Made by a program: the position numbers and the translations under genes
Notes under the pieces: model-generated
Told to the model about the DNA's origin: nothing
Database searches by the model: none
What the model saw: the letters and a program-made list of their open reading frames with translations, nothing else
Assembly: GCF_030056575.1 (NCBI RefSeq)
Contig: NZ_JASHHX010000010.1
Location: 62,001-126,000, forward strand
Source of the DNA: Rhodoblastus sp. 17X3
GTDB lineage: Bacteria; Pseudomonadota; Alphaproteobacteria; Rhizobiales; Beijerinckiaceae
DNA length: 64,000 bases
Direction: 5' to 3'
Shown here: in pieces, positions 51,883-60,026 of the stretch
Layout: each line of letters begins with the position of its first letter
Position numbering within the stretch: position 1 is the first letter of the stretch

Positions 51883-53226
51883 ATGACGATTTTCCAAGGC
51901 CAGGACAATCTCGACAACGCGCCGTTCTTCGGCGACGGGAATCTCACCGCCACCCGCGGCGTGGGCGGAAACGATGACCTCGCCGGCGGCAACGCCACAT
52001 CGTTTGGTCTCAGCGCTTCAAATATCCTGTTCGGCGATTGGTATAAGATGGTCGGCGTTGCTCATGGCGGCGACGATGTTCTGACGGGAGGGTACGCCTA
52101 TGGCGGCGGCAGCGCCTCGAACATTCTCTATGGCGACGCTTACGAAATGTCGGGAAACACCAAGGGTGGCGATGACATTCTGAGCGGCGGGTACGGCGCT
52201 CGGGGTGGCAGCGCCTCCAACATCCTCTATGGCGACGCCTACGAGATGTCGGGAAACGCCAAGGGCGGCGACGACACCCTGATAGGCGGCGGGGCTGGAT
52301 CTTCATTGCCGGGGGCTGGCAACGCAGACAACGTGCTCTATGGCGACGCCAACCTTATGTCCGGCAACGCCAAGGGTGGTAACGATGCCCTGACAGGCGG
52401 AACGAACGCGTCCAACACCCTCTATGGCGACGGGTATGGCATGTCCGGCAGCGCCAAGGGCGGCAACGACACCCTAGTCGGCGGCTTTGGCTATCAGAGA
52501 ATTTCAGACAACGTGCTCTACGGCGACGCATACAGCATGGCTGGCTCAGCGAGGGGCGGCGACGACAACCTGACCGGCGGGAATGGCTCCGGGAGCTCAT
52601 CGTTCGGTGGCCGGGCGAACAACACGCTCTACGGCGACGCGTACGACATGTCCGGTGCCGCCAGAGGCGGCAACGACAACCTGGTTGGCGGAAGCAGTGG
52701 CCGAGGTTCCGCAAACAACGCTCTCTACGGCGACGCTTACAATATGGCTGACGCCACTCATGGCGGCAACGACACCCTGAGTGGGGGGGACAAGCTGTCG
52801 TCGGGTTATGGACCACTCTTGAACAGTCTTTACGGAGATGCGGAAACCTTGTCCGGCTCGGCCAAGGGCGGGGATGATATTCTTTATGCTGGAAGGTCAA
52901 GTTACGGGACGGTCGTCAACGACATGTGGGGTGACGGACAATTGAGCGGCTGCGCCCAAGGCGGTCAAGATTTGTTCGTCTTCAAAGACGAAGGTTCTTT
53001 GACAGTCGGGACCCAGAACAGCATCGAGGATTTCAGTCAGGCGCAGCATGACATGATCGAATTCGCGAGCGTGTTCAACGGTGCGGATAAGATCGATCAG
53101 TTCTCTGATCTCAACATTAGCTACAACGTGTTGAGCGCGACCGCCACGATCACGGCAGGAAACGACCAGGTAACGTTGAAGAACTTTACAGGCGCATTAA
53201 CGGCGAGTGATTTTTCGTTTGCCTGA
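51883..53226 (+). CDS. RTX-like repeat protein A, probable type I secretion substrate
   Basis: A 447-residue Gly/Asp/Asn-rich protein without a Sec signal peptide. After 45 residues come about ten units of about 33 residues with the pattern N-x-L-Y-G-D-A-x-x-M-S-G-x-A-x-G-G-x-D-x-L-x-G-G. Each unit carries RTX-type G-G-N-D-x-L-x-G-G, a calcium-binding beta-roll turn, plus a second turn based on L-Y-G-D. The last 80 residues (D-L-F-V-F, D-F-S-Q-A-Q-H-D-M-I-E-F, then N-D-Q-V-T-L-K-N-F) match the C-terminal targeting region of RTX proteins exported by ABC-type I systems. A GGAG ribosome-binding site is present. No secretion genes lie in the element. No enzymatic domain is seen. Confidence 0.8.
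   Translation: MTIFQGQDNLDNAPFFGDGNLTATRGVGGNDDLAGGNATSFGLSASNILFGDWYKMVGVAHGGDDVLTGGYAYGGGSASNILYGDAYEMSGNTKGGDDILSGGYGARGGSASNILYGDAYEMSGNAKGGDDTLIGGGAGSSLPGAGNADNVLYGDANLMSGNAKGGNDALTGGTNASNTLYGDGYGMSGSAKGGNDTLVGGFGYQRISDNVLYGDAYSMAGSARGGDDNLTGGNGSGSSSFGGRANNTLYGDAYDMSGAARGGNDNLVGGSSGRGSANNALYGDAYNMADATHGGNDTLSGGDKLSSGYGPLLNSLYGDAETLSGSAKGGDDILYAGRSSYGTVVNDMWGDGQLSGCAQGGQDLFVFKDEGSLTVGTQNSIEDFSQAQHDMIEFASVFNGADKIDQFSDLNISYNVLSATATITAGNDQVTLKNFTGALTASDFSFA
52018..52930 (+). repeat. Tandem repeats of about 99 bp within RTX-like gene A
   Basis: About ten imperfect copies, each beginning near the codons for N-x-L-Y-G-D. Unit length varies between about 84 and 111 bp because the Gly/Ser-rich segment between the two turns differs. 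Confidence 0.75.
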
Positions 53227-53289
53227 CTGGGCTTACCGGGCTGAGCCGCCACTTCAAAGGCGCTCATGCCAGACCAACTGGAGGGTGTT

Positions 53290-55479
53290 ATGTCCAAGAA
53301 CAAATACCTCGTCGGTATTGATAATTCGAACAACACACTCTTCGGCGACAGTAATGATACGGTCGTCAGCGGCCATGGGGGCAATGACACGCTCATCGGC
53401 GGCAATAGGACCGCCGGGGGTGGCTTTATGTCCAACTCTCTCTATGGCGATTGGTACGCCATGTCCGGGTCCGCCAAGGGTGGCAACGATAAGTTGACCG
53501 GAGGAAATAACAGCGGCGATGACGCTGTCAGCCTCATCAACTACCTCTATGGCGACGCGTACACCATGACCGAGACCGCCAAGGGCGGCAACGATACGTT
53601 GAGCGGCGGCGACAGCACCGGTGCCTATAGCTATCTGACGAACTATCTTGTTGGTGATGCATACGCGATGTCCGGGTCGGCCACGGGCGGCAACGATAAG
53701 TTGTTCGGCGGAGACGCCGGCATAAATGGTGTGGCGAATAACAATCTCTATGGTGTGGCGAATAATAATCTGTTTGGCGATGCGTACACGATGACAGAAG
53801 CCTCCAAGGGCGGCAACGATACGCTGACGGGAGGAAACAACAACGGTGGCGGGACCTCGGTGAACGGTCTCTATGGCGATGCACGCACCATGTCCGGGTC
53901 CGCCAAGGGCGGCAACGATAGGTTGATCGGCGGCGACAACAGCGGCGCCGGCATTCTCTACAACCATCTCTATGGCGATGCAGCCGCCATGAACGATTCC
54001 GCCAGGGGCGGCAACGACCAGTTGATCGGCGGCAACAACAGTGGCGCGGGCAGCCTGGAGAACAATATCTCTGGCGACGCAGACGTCATGTACGTTTCCG
54101 CCCAAGGCGGAAATGACATAATGATCGGCGGAAACAACAGCGGCGCCGGCAGTGTCTATAACAACCTTAGTGGCGACGCCGACACTATGTACGGCTCGCC
54201 CCAGGGGGGCGACGACAAGTTGATCGGCGGCAACAACAGCGGAAGCGGCTCTCTCTACAACTATCTCTATGGCGACGCAGCCGTCATGAACGATTCCGCC
54301 AGGGGCGGCAACGACCAGTTGATCGGCGGCGACAACAGCGGTAGCGGCTCTCTCAAGAACTATCTCTATGGCGACGCATCCGCCATCAGCGGCGGGTCCG
54401 CAGTAACGGGCGGCGACGATAAGTTGACGGGAGGCAACGCCAGCGGAAGCGGCTCTCTCTACAACTATCTCTATGGCGACGAACGCAGTATGCACGGCTC
54501 CCGCAAGGGCGGCAATGACAAACTGATCGGCGGCGACAACACCTTCGCCGGTGGCCATATCGAGAACTATCTCTATGGTGATGCATACACCATGTCCGAA
54601 TCCGCCACGGGCGGAGACGATACCCTAACTGGCGGAGCTGCCATTACCAGTGGCTATGTCCTGAACTTTTTCTTTGGAGATGCATACTCCATGTCCGGGT
54701 CCGCAAAAGGCGGCGACGATAAGTTGATCGGCGGCGACAACATTGGTGCCGGCGCCACGCCGCCACTTTCTGACCGAATGCAGAACGCAATGTTTGGCGA
54801 TGCATTGACAATGTCGGGGTCTTCCGCGGGGGGCAACGATACCCTGGTCGGCGGAGACAGCCGCAGCGGTGACCGGGCGGACAACACACTCTACGGCGAT
54901 GCAATTGCCATGTCCGGGTCGGCGAAGGGCGGCAACGACAAATTAATCGGCGGAGATGGCAGTAGCGGCAGTGTCTATCTCACGAACGTTCTCTATGGCG
55001 ACGCAATCGACATGTCCGATCAGTCCCATGCAGGCGACGATACGCTGATCGGCGGCGACTCCAAAGGAGCCGGGACTGTCAACAATGTTCTCTATGGTGA
55101 TGGGCAGACTGCAGGCACCAGTGTTGGCGGCGGCAACGACACCCTGTTTGCTGGGACCGCCATAACCGGCGGCACAGTCTACAACGACATGTGGGGCGAT
55201 TTCGGATCAATGTCGGGAAACGCAAGCGGGGGCAAGGATCTGTTTGTCTTTGAGGACAGTTGCTCCATGACGGTCGGAATCTACAATAACATCTATGACT
55301 TCAGCCAAGTACAAGGCGACCAGATCGAGTTCAGCCATGTGGCGGGCGTCGGGTCATTTGCTGATTTGCTCATCACTCAAAGCGGCGCGGACACGATCAT
55401 TACCGCAGGGACTGATCAACTCACACTGTTGGGCGTCACGGCGACGACGCTGGTGGCGGGCGACTTCAAGTTCGCTTGA
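53290..55479 (+). CDS. RTX-like repeat protein B, probable type I secretion substrate
   Basis: A 729-residue paralogue of protein A, encoded 63 bases downstream. The start at 53290 follows GGAGGG; ATG at 53266 is not preceded by one. About 18 units, mostly exactly 33 residues, run from residue 12 to about 640 with the consensus N-x-L-Y-G-D-A-x-x-M-S-x-S-A-x-G-G-N-D-x-L-I-G-G-x-N-S-G-x-G-S. The C-terminal 90 residues (N-D-M-W-G-D, D-L-F-V-F-E-D, D-F-S-Q-V-Q-G-D-Q-I-E-F, T-D-Q-L-T-L) match those of protein A. Expected fate: export by a host type I system and folding on Ca2+ outside. Possible roles are surface layer or adhesion; no activity can be assigned. Confidence 0.8.
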   Translation: MSKNKYLVGIDNSNNTLFGDSNDTVVSGHGGNDTLIGGNRTAGGGFMSNSLYGDWYAMSGSAKGGNDKLTGGNNSGDDAVSLINYLYGDAYTMTETAKGGNDTLSGGDSTGAYSYLTNYLVGDAYAMSGSATGGNDKLFGGDAGINGVANNNLYGVANNNLFGDAYTMTEASKGGNDTLTGGNNNGGGTSVNGLYGDARTMSGSAKGGNDRLIGGDNSGAGILYNHLYGDAAAMNDSARGGNDQLIGGNNSGAGSLENNISGDADVMYVSAQGGNDIMIGGNNSGAGSVYNNLSGDADTMYGSPQGGDDKLIGGNNSGSGSLYNYLYGDAAVMNDSARGGNDQLIGGDNSGSGSLKNYLYGDASAISGGSAVTGGDDKLTGGNASGSGSLYNYLYGDERSMHGSRKGGNDKLIGGDNTFAGGHIENYLYGDAYTMSESATGGDDTLTGGAAITSGYVLNFFFGDAYSMSGSAKGGDDKLIGGDNIGAGATPPLSDRMQNAMFGDALTMSGSSAGGNDTLVGGDSRSGDRADNTLYGDAIAMSGSAKGGNDKLIGGDGSSGSVYLTNVLYGDAIDMSDQSHAGDDTLIGGDSKGAGTVNNVLYGDGQTAGTSVGGGNDTLFAGTAITGGTVYNDMWGDFGSMSGNASGGKDLFVFEDSCSMTVGIYNNIYDFSQVQGDQIEFSHVAGVGSFADLLITQSGADTIITAGTDQLTLLGVTATTLVAGDFKFA
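53325..55200 (+). repeat. Tandem 99-bp repeats within RTX-like gene B
   Basis: About 18 copies, many exactly 99 bp. A stretch of about 45 bp is identical between the units starting at 53988 and 54285, an offset of 297 bp or three units, showing a recent multi-unit duplication. Confidence 0.8.
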
Positions 55480-56080
55480 ACCGCACCCGGGTGATTAAGG
55501 GTTTTGCAAGGGGCGTCTGCTCCTTGACGCCAATGGCTCTCGGTTCCCCGCCGCTCCATCGAGCGGCGGGGCTGAACGGGGGGCTGAGTGAAGCGACGCC
55601 GCTTATGGATCTGCCGACGAGGGCGCGCAATGACCCTTATTCAGCGGTTCCACGGCCATCGCCTGGATGACATCGCGCTCCGCTTCAAACATTCGGTCAT
55701 CTGATCGGCAGGGGGTACGAAACTGTTCGGAGCCAAGGACGATTCCCTCGCAAGCGCCATATCCGGATCATCGAATGATGCACGCCTCACAATGTCTGGG
55801 GGGCAGTTGCAACGCCAAGGCGGCTGTCCCGGGGGTATTTACGGCAACGGAGTGATCCAGTCGGCACCCGCCTGGCCTGCCCCCTTAAAAATTGCCATCA
55901 ATGAAGGATGGCTTTTGAAATGCGATGTGGACTTGAGATCCGACCAACCGTCAACGTCCGCTAAGGGACAAGGCGGGCAGAATCTGCGATGACCCCTTTC
56001 CGCCGCCAGCGGACTTTGTTTCACGCGCCATCGGCTGCCAATTACGTCTGATTTGACTCCGGATTAGGCTGCGGCCCAGA
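55480..56080. other. Non-coding region in the right part of the element
   Basis: About 600 bases. Open frames of 60-66 codons occur but none has a good ribosome-binding site or recognisable product. No transposase remnant or tRNA was seen. It separates the rightward RTX genes from two leftward genes. Confidence 0.45.
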
Positions 56081-56659
56081 TCACCGCGCCAACTTTGACG
56101 ACGGCGTCAATCCGAGCAGCGCGACGACCGACCGCGCCTCAACATCGTCCAGCATCTGACGAACCGCCGCCTCCTGCCGCGCAATCTCGTCGGCGCTCTC
56201 ACTGTCGCCGCCGCCGCGCAGTTTGTTGAGCGACCATTTTTCTGGATGACGACAGGCCATCCAATATTGCGCCGCCTTCAAATCCGCCTCGACGGCCTCA
56301 TCGTATTCGACGATCTCCACGGACTTATCGACAACCATGGGCCGCGCCCGTCGAACAGTTCGCCGCTGGGTCAGCTCGTACAAAGACGAAATCACGGGCG
56401 CGTCAGCTATGTCTTTGCCTGCATGGATCGCCGCCTTAAATTCGGGGAATTTCCGCTTCCAAAGGGTCAGCGTCGATTCACTGATCCCGAGCGCCGTCGC
56501 GATCCGCTGGTCGTCGAGGCCGATCAAAGCCAACCGACGCGCCAGTTCGCAATGCTCCGGGGTGACGACGCCACGTTCTGACATCGGCAGCAGCGGATCG
56601 CGGGGCTTTGTCTTTGAGCCCTTGGGTCGCCCTTCCGCCTTCGTTGTTCGCGCGGCCAT
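56081..56659 (-). CDS. HTH protein resembling phage terminase small subunit
   Basis: A 192-residue protein. A basic N-terminus (G-R-P-K-G-S-K-T-K-P-R-D) is followed by an HTH of the type seen in terminase small subunits (I-A-T-A-L-G-I-S-E-S-T-L-T-L-W-K-R-K-F-P-E-F), a helical middle, and D-L-K-A-A-Q-Y-W-M-A-C-R-H-P-E-K-W, which is close to the K-A-A-x-x-W-L-x-x-R-x-P-x-x-W segment of such proteins. No large terminase or head genes are present. It could mark DNA for packaging by a helper phage or act as a regulator. The start at 56659 is one base after the zinc-ribbon gene stop. Confidence 0.6.
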   Translation of the reverse strand: MAARTTKAEGRPKGSKTKPRDPLLPMSERGVVTPEHCELARRLALIGLDDQRIATALGISESTLTLWKRKFPEFKAAIHAGKDIADAPVISSLYELTQRRTVRRARPMVVDKSVEIVEYDEAVEADLKAAQYWMACRHPEKWSLNKLRGGGDSESADEIARQEAAVRQMLDDVEARSVVALLGLTPSSKLAR

Positions 56660-56660
56660 G

Positions 56661-56960
56661 TCAGTCGTCTCCAACCCACGGCGGGCGGTGATACATATTG
56701 ACGCCCTGCGCGCTCAAAATCTCGCCGACAGCCTCGTCGATGGCGTTCCGCGAACAGCCGTTCGTGCACCAGAAAGCCACGGCGCCAGAATCTTCGACAT
56801 CGCGAATGAGCAAGGCATCGGTTCCGCCGCAGACAGGGCAACGCCGTACGCCCTGCGCTTGCCATTCACCGCCCAACAACTCCGTCGTCTCGCGAGCGTC
56901 GCATCGGGCCGCGGCCCGACATTTCAATTTTTCGATGATGTTTTGGGCATGCGTTTTCAT
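56661..56960 (-). CDS. Zinc-ribbon protein, primase-like finger
   Basis: A 99-residue protein whose core is C-P-V-C-G-G-T-D-A-L-L-I-R-D ... F-W-C-T-N-G-C-S, a C-x2-C ... C-x3-C zinc ribbon like the CHC2/Toprim-associated finger of primases. It is followed by a short helix (R-N-A-I-D-E-A-V-G-E-I-L). There is no catalytic primase domain, so it may be a stand-alone DNA-binding finger. It starts at 56960 behind an AT-rich tract (56955-57000) and forms a leftward operon with the terminase-like HTH gene. Confidence 0.6.
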   Translation of the reverse strand: MKTHAQNIIEKLKCRAAARCDARETTELLGGEWQAQGVRRCPVCGGTDALLIRDVEDSGAVAFWCTNGCSRNAIDEAVGEILSAQGVNMYHRPPWVGDD

Positions 56961-57310
56961 GCCAAGAACATAACAAAAACAAAGAACTTTGGCGATATTG
57001 GAACCGCGTTTTGTTCGCAGTCGTGTGGCGCGTATCTCGCGCGTCCTGTCCCGCTTCGGTAGACGCGCATCCGTCTAGGCAGGGCAATGGCTGCCGGAAA
57101 CGCAGCGGTAGCTCAGCAATTGATTGGCGGTTCGGTGGGTATCGGGACAGCTCTGCCGGAGCAACTTCCACACGAGCCTAGGCGCGAAGGACTGTTCGCC
57201 CCTGTCCATGGCGAGCCGCTCAAATCTCACGCCTAAAGTGGGGCCTAAAGTGGGGCCGCATACAGTGGTGCAAAAAATATCTTTTTGTATCAGCTAGGTA
57301 TAGGCTTGGC
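56961..57310. other. Right end of the element, non-coding
   Basis: About 350 bases between the zinc-ribbon gene and tRNA-Ser. An AT-rich stretch at 56955-57000 is the probable promoter of the leftward operon. The arm-site repeats at 57237-57257 lie here. No gene is supported. Confidence 0.5.
57237..57257 (+). repeat. Right pair of AGTGGGGCC repeats (candidate integrase arm sites)
   Basis: Direct copies at 57237-57245 and 57249-57257, with the same orientation and 12-bp spacing as the pair at 46190-46210, 54 bases from the right core repeat. Confidence 0.7.
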
Positions 57311-57324
57311 TGGCGGAGGGAGCG
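57311..57324. repeat. Right attachment site within tRNA-Ser
   Basis: TGGCGGAGGGAGCG, the reverse complement of the last 14 bases of tRNA-Ser including the encoded CCA; exact match to 46056-46069. Confidence 0.8.
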
Positions 57325-57400
57325 GGATTCGAACCCGCGATACGGTTTCCCGTATACACACTTTCCAGGCGTGCGCCTTCAACCACTCGGCCACCCCTCC
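57311..57400 (-). tRNA. tRNA-Ser (anticodon GGA)
   Basis: A 90-base class II tRNA including encoded CCA (57311-57313). The acceptor stem GGAGGG pairs with CCCTCC, the anticodon loop CTGGAAA has GGA at 57364-57366, a long variable arm (TATACGG...CCGTATC) is present and the T-loop is GTTCGAATC. It reads UCC/UCU serine codons. Its 3' end is the integration site of the element to the left and remains complete. Confidence 0.96.
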
Positions 57401-57535
57401 ATTCGCATTTCCGGGGGCGGAACTCCCCGACGAATTTCGCGTCTTTATAACCGCCTGTCGCGCCAACGCAAGGCGAAGACGCCGCCTTTCGCAAAACTTT
57501 CACCGGGAACGCGGCTCGTCCCTCCGCGCCCAGCC

Positions 57536-58186
57536 TTACTCGGCGGCGGCGGTCGAAGCCTTGAAGGTCACGTCGTCGCTGCTGGCCGTGACCTGCACGG
57601 CCATGCCGCAGGAGCGCGCGACCAGGCCGGTGAAATAGGGCTGGATGCCATGGGCGTCCACGGACCCGCTTTCCGAGCGGCCTTCGAGCAGATCGGCGAC
57701 ATGGCTGGCCAGCTTGAGATTCGGACCCTTGACAGTGACGTCGATGCGGGCGTCGTCGCCTTCGCCTTCAATGACCACATGCATCACGCCGCCGCGCGGG
57801 ATGCAGGCCGCCGCGATCAGGCAGAGATTGAGCGCGAGCTTAACCTTGTTCTTCGGCATGAAGACCCGGGGCGCGTCCCAGATCAGCTGGGTGCGTTCGT
57901 CGGCGAACAGGCCGCGGGCCACCTTTTCGGCGTCGCCGGTGTCAATGGAGGCGCCCGCCGAGCCGGCGGCGCCGAACGCGAGACGGCAGAATTGCAGCCG
58001 CGCCGAAGCGGTCCTGGCGCTCTTGCGGATCAGGTCGAGCGCGAATTCGCGCATGCCCTCGTCCTTGTCTTCCTCCAGGACCTCCAGTCCGTTGACGATG
58101 GCGCCGACGGGGCTGATCACGTCATGACAGACGCGCGAGGCCAGGAGGGCGGCGAGATCGAGTGGTTCGAGCGCGAGAATGTTCAT
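57536..58186 (-). CDS. chpT: Histidine phosphotransferase ChpT
   Basis: A 216-residue phosphorelay protein that passes phosphate from CckA to CtrA and CpdR, controlling the alphaproteobacterial cell cycle. The phospho-accepting His is in L-A-S-R-V-C-H-D-V-I-S-P-V-G-A-I-V-N-G-L-E (about residue 22), at the start of the dimerisation helices. The C-terminal 100 residues form the degenerate kinase-like ATPase domain lacking catalytic motifs, as in known ChpT. Length is typical. It lies beyond the tRNA on the right chromosomal flank. Confidence 0.9.
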   Translation of the reverse strand: MNILALEPLDLAALLASRVCHDVISPVGAIVNGLEVLEEDKDEGMREFALDLIRKSARTASARLQFCRLAFGAAGSAGASIDTGDAEKVARGLFADERTQLIWDAPRVFMPKNKVKLALNLCLIAAACIPRGGVMHVVIEGEGDDARIDVTVKGPNLKLASHVADLLEGRSESGSVDAHGIQPYFTGLVARSCGMAVQVTASSDDVTFKASTAAAE

Positions 58187-58438
58187 GAGAAGGTTCCGGT
58201 CTGGTCAAACGAATCAGCTGCGGTTAAGGCGCGGGCGCGACAAGAGTCTAGCCCGATTTCGGCTTCCCTTGAACCCGGATGTTCGGGCCGCGCGGCGGCT
58301 GCGGCGGAGGCGGACGGCGAATACAGGTGAAAGAGATAGACGAAAGAGGCTGGGCGCCGTGGACAGGAAGGCCTTTCGCGGGCGCCTGCCCCAGCTTATG
58401 TAGGGGATTGGTTAGCGCGAGGTTAGCGGCGGGAAACC

Positions 58439-59278
58439 ATGACGGATCGATTGCAGGATGACGACGCCCTGGCGGAAATTTTCGCCTTTCTCGCCCTCAA
58501 GGCGGGCGCCGCCATCATGCGCGTCCGCGCGTCGGGCGCCCGGGCGCGAATCAAGAGCGATTCGAGTCCGGTCTGTGACGCCGACCTTCTCGCCGAGGAA
58601 ATCATTCTCGAGGGCCTGGTGCGCCTGGCGCCGCGTTTTCCAATCGTCGCGGAAGAACTTTGCGCAAGCGGAGGAACGCCGGAAATCGACAGGGGCCCGT
58701 TCTTCCTGGTCGATCCGCTCGACGGCACCCGGGAATTTCTGGAGGGGCGCGACTGTTTCTCGGTCAATATCGCCCTGATCCGCAATGGCGCGCCTGCGGT
58801 AGGCGCTGTCTACGCGCCCGCGCGCGGCGAAATGTTCGTCGCAGGCAGCCGCGCCTGGACCTTTGTCGCCGAACCGGGCGGCGGCATGCCGCCCCGCGCC
58901 GAATGGCGAGAGCTGCATGTACGGCCCATGCCCGAGCGCGATGCCGTCGCCGTGGCGAGCCGAAGCCATCTCGACACGGGAACCAAGCGTTTCCTGGGGC
59001 GCCTGACTGTCAGGGACATCGTCCCGCTCGGCTCGTCGCTGAAATTTTGCCTCCTCGCCGCGGGCGAGGCCGATGTCTATCCACGCTTCGGCCCCACCAT
59101 GGAATGGGACACGGCCGCCGGCGACGCCGTGCTGCGCCGCGCGGGCGGCGTGGTGCTCGACCTCTCCGGCGCGCCCGCCGTCTATGGCAAGGCGGCGCGC
59201 GAATTCGCCAATGGCCCCTTCATCGCCTGGGGCGACCCCTCGGCGGCGGCGCGTTTCCGGGCGAGCGGCGTCTGTTAA
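58439..59278 (+). CDS. cysQ: 3'(2'),5'-bisphosphate nucleotidase
   Basis: A 279-residue Mg2+-dependent phosphatase that removes the 3'-phosphate of PAP/PAPS, by-products of sulfate assimilation. Seen: S-D-S-S-P-V-C-D-A-D (about 40-50), the E-E acid pair in P-I-V-A-E-E-L, D-P-L-D-G-T-R-E-F (the R/K-E-F ending marks CysQ rather than inositol phosphatase, which has T-N-F) and M-E-W-D-T-A-A-G-D. The ATG at 58439 follows a GGGAAA stretch. The next gene downstream is eipA. Confidence 0.88.
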   Translation: MTDRLQDDDALAEIFAFLALKAGAAIMRVRASGARARIKSDSSPVCDADLLAEEIILEGLVRLAPRFPIVAEELCASGGTPEIDRGPFFLVDPLDGTREFLEGRDCFSVNIALIRNGAPAVGAVYAPARGEMFVAGSRAWTFVAEPGGGMPPRAEWRELHVRPMPERDAVAVASRSHLDTGTKRFLGRLTVRDIVPLGSSLKFCLLAAGEADVYPRFGPTMEWDTAAGDAVLRRAGGVVLDLSGAPAVYGKAAREFANGPFIAWGDPSAAARFRASGVC

Positions 59279-59334
59279 TGAACGGTTCAGCCTGAGCCGC
59301 GATAATCCGGCGCTCGAACCAAGCCTGAGAGAGC

Positions 59335-59934
59335 ATGGCCATGAACAGCATGTCGCGGCGCGCCCTCTGCCAGAGACTCGGGCTTGGCGTCTTCGCCGCC
59401 CTATCCGGGGCCGCGGGCGGATCTGGTCCCGCTTTGGCCGAAGAGCGGCCGATTCCCTATACCGACAATGAACTGATCGACAACGGCCACCGCTTTTTCG
59501 GCTCGCTCTCGCGCGGACTGGCCGAAGCGATCCAGTCGGCGACCAAGCGCTGGGGCCAGCCCAACGCCTATGTGCTCGGCCAGGAGGCGGGCGGCGCCTT
59601 TGTCGGCGGCCTGCGCTTTGGCGAGGGCTCGATGTACACGCGCAACGCCGGCGATCGCCGCGTGTTCTGGCAGGGGCCGTCGCTGGGCCTCGATTATGGC
59701 GCGGATGGCGACCGCACCATGATGCTCATCTATAACCTGCCCTCGACCGAGGCCCTGTACCAGCGTTTCGTCGGCGTCGACGGCTCGGCCTATCTGGTCG
59801 GCGGCTTCGGCGTCACCGCCTTGACGGCCAATGGCGTGACCGTTGTTCCCATCCGCACCGGCGTCGGCGCCCGGCTCGGCATCAACATCGGCTATCTGAA
59901 ATTCACCGAACACCCCACCTGGAATCCGTTCTGA
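59335..59934 (+). CDS. eipA: Periplasmic envelope protein EipA (DUF1134)
   Basis: A 199-residue exported protein of the DUF1134 family. A twin-Arg-like N-terminus (M-S-R-R-A-L-C) and hydrophobic core end near P-A-L-A-E. The mature domain contains the family pattern I-D-N-G-H-R-F-F-G-S-L-S-R-G-L-A, G-Q-E-A-G-G-A-F-V-G-G-L-R-F-G-E-G and a C-terminal G-V-G-A-R-L-G-I-N-I-G-Y-L-K-F. From memory, the Brucella member (EipA) forms a small beta-barrel in the periplasm, supports envelope integrity and is CtrA-regulated. It is encoded near chpT, in keeping with that link. Start 59335; ATG at 59341 is an alternative. Confidence 0.85.
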   Translation: MAMNSMSRRALCQRLGLGVFAALSGAAGGSGPALAEERPIPYTDNELIDNGHRFFGSLSRGLAEAIQSATKRWGQPNAYVLGQEAGGAFVGGLRFGEGSMYTRNAGDRRVFWQGPSLGLDYGADGDRTMMLIYNLPSTEALYQRFVGVDGSAYLVGGFGVTALTANGVTVVPIRTGVGARLGINIGYLKFTEHPTWNPF

Positions 59935-60026
59935 CCCCGCCGCCGCTTTGCAATGCGGCGGCAAAAGTGGCAGTGTGAGCCGGTTTTCGGGCGCATTCGC
60001 GGGCGCCGTTTCACAGGGCGGGACCC

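Larger units (their letters stand above)
46056..57324. mobile_element. Integrated element at tRNA-Ser(GGA), about 11.25 kb
   Basis: Bounded by TGGCGGAGGGAGCG at 46056-46069 and 57311-57324; the right copy is the 3' end of an intact tRNA-Ser gene. Inside each end is a pair of AGTGGGGCC repeats 12 bp apart. Contents in order: tyrosine recombinase, unknown protein, excisionase-like HTH, unknown protein, family-A DNA polymerase, unknown protein, two RTX-like repeat proteins, then leftward HTH and zinc-ribbon genes. GC content is visibly lower than in the flanks. No capsid, portal, relaxase or type IV secretion genes are present. Satellite-like or autonomous replicating integrative element is inferred. 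Confidence 0.85.

Noticed and set aside
51883-55479. CRISPR array or non-coding satellite in the 99-bp repeats
   Set aside because: The repeats stay in one reading frame, encode a coherent RTX-like unit, and lack the uniform repeat/unique spacer structure of CRISPR.
55480-56080. Possible transposase or toxin-antitoxin remnant in the element
   Set aside because: Searched all frames by eye for DDE, HTH or toxin-like motifs and found none; open frames are short and unsupported.
57294-57503. Small protein overlapping tRNA-Ser on the minus strand
   Set aside because: It is simply the tRNA gene read as codons; the cloverleaf is complete and no ribosome-binding site is present.
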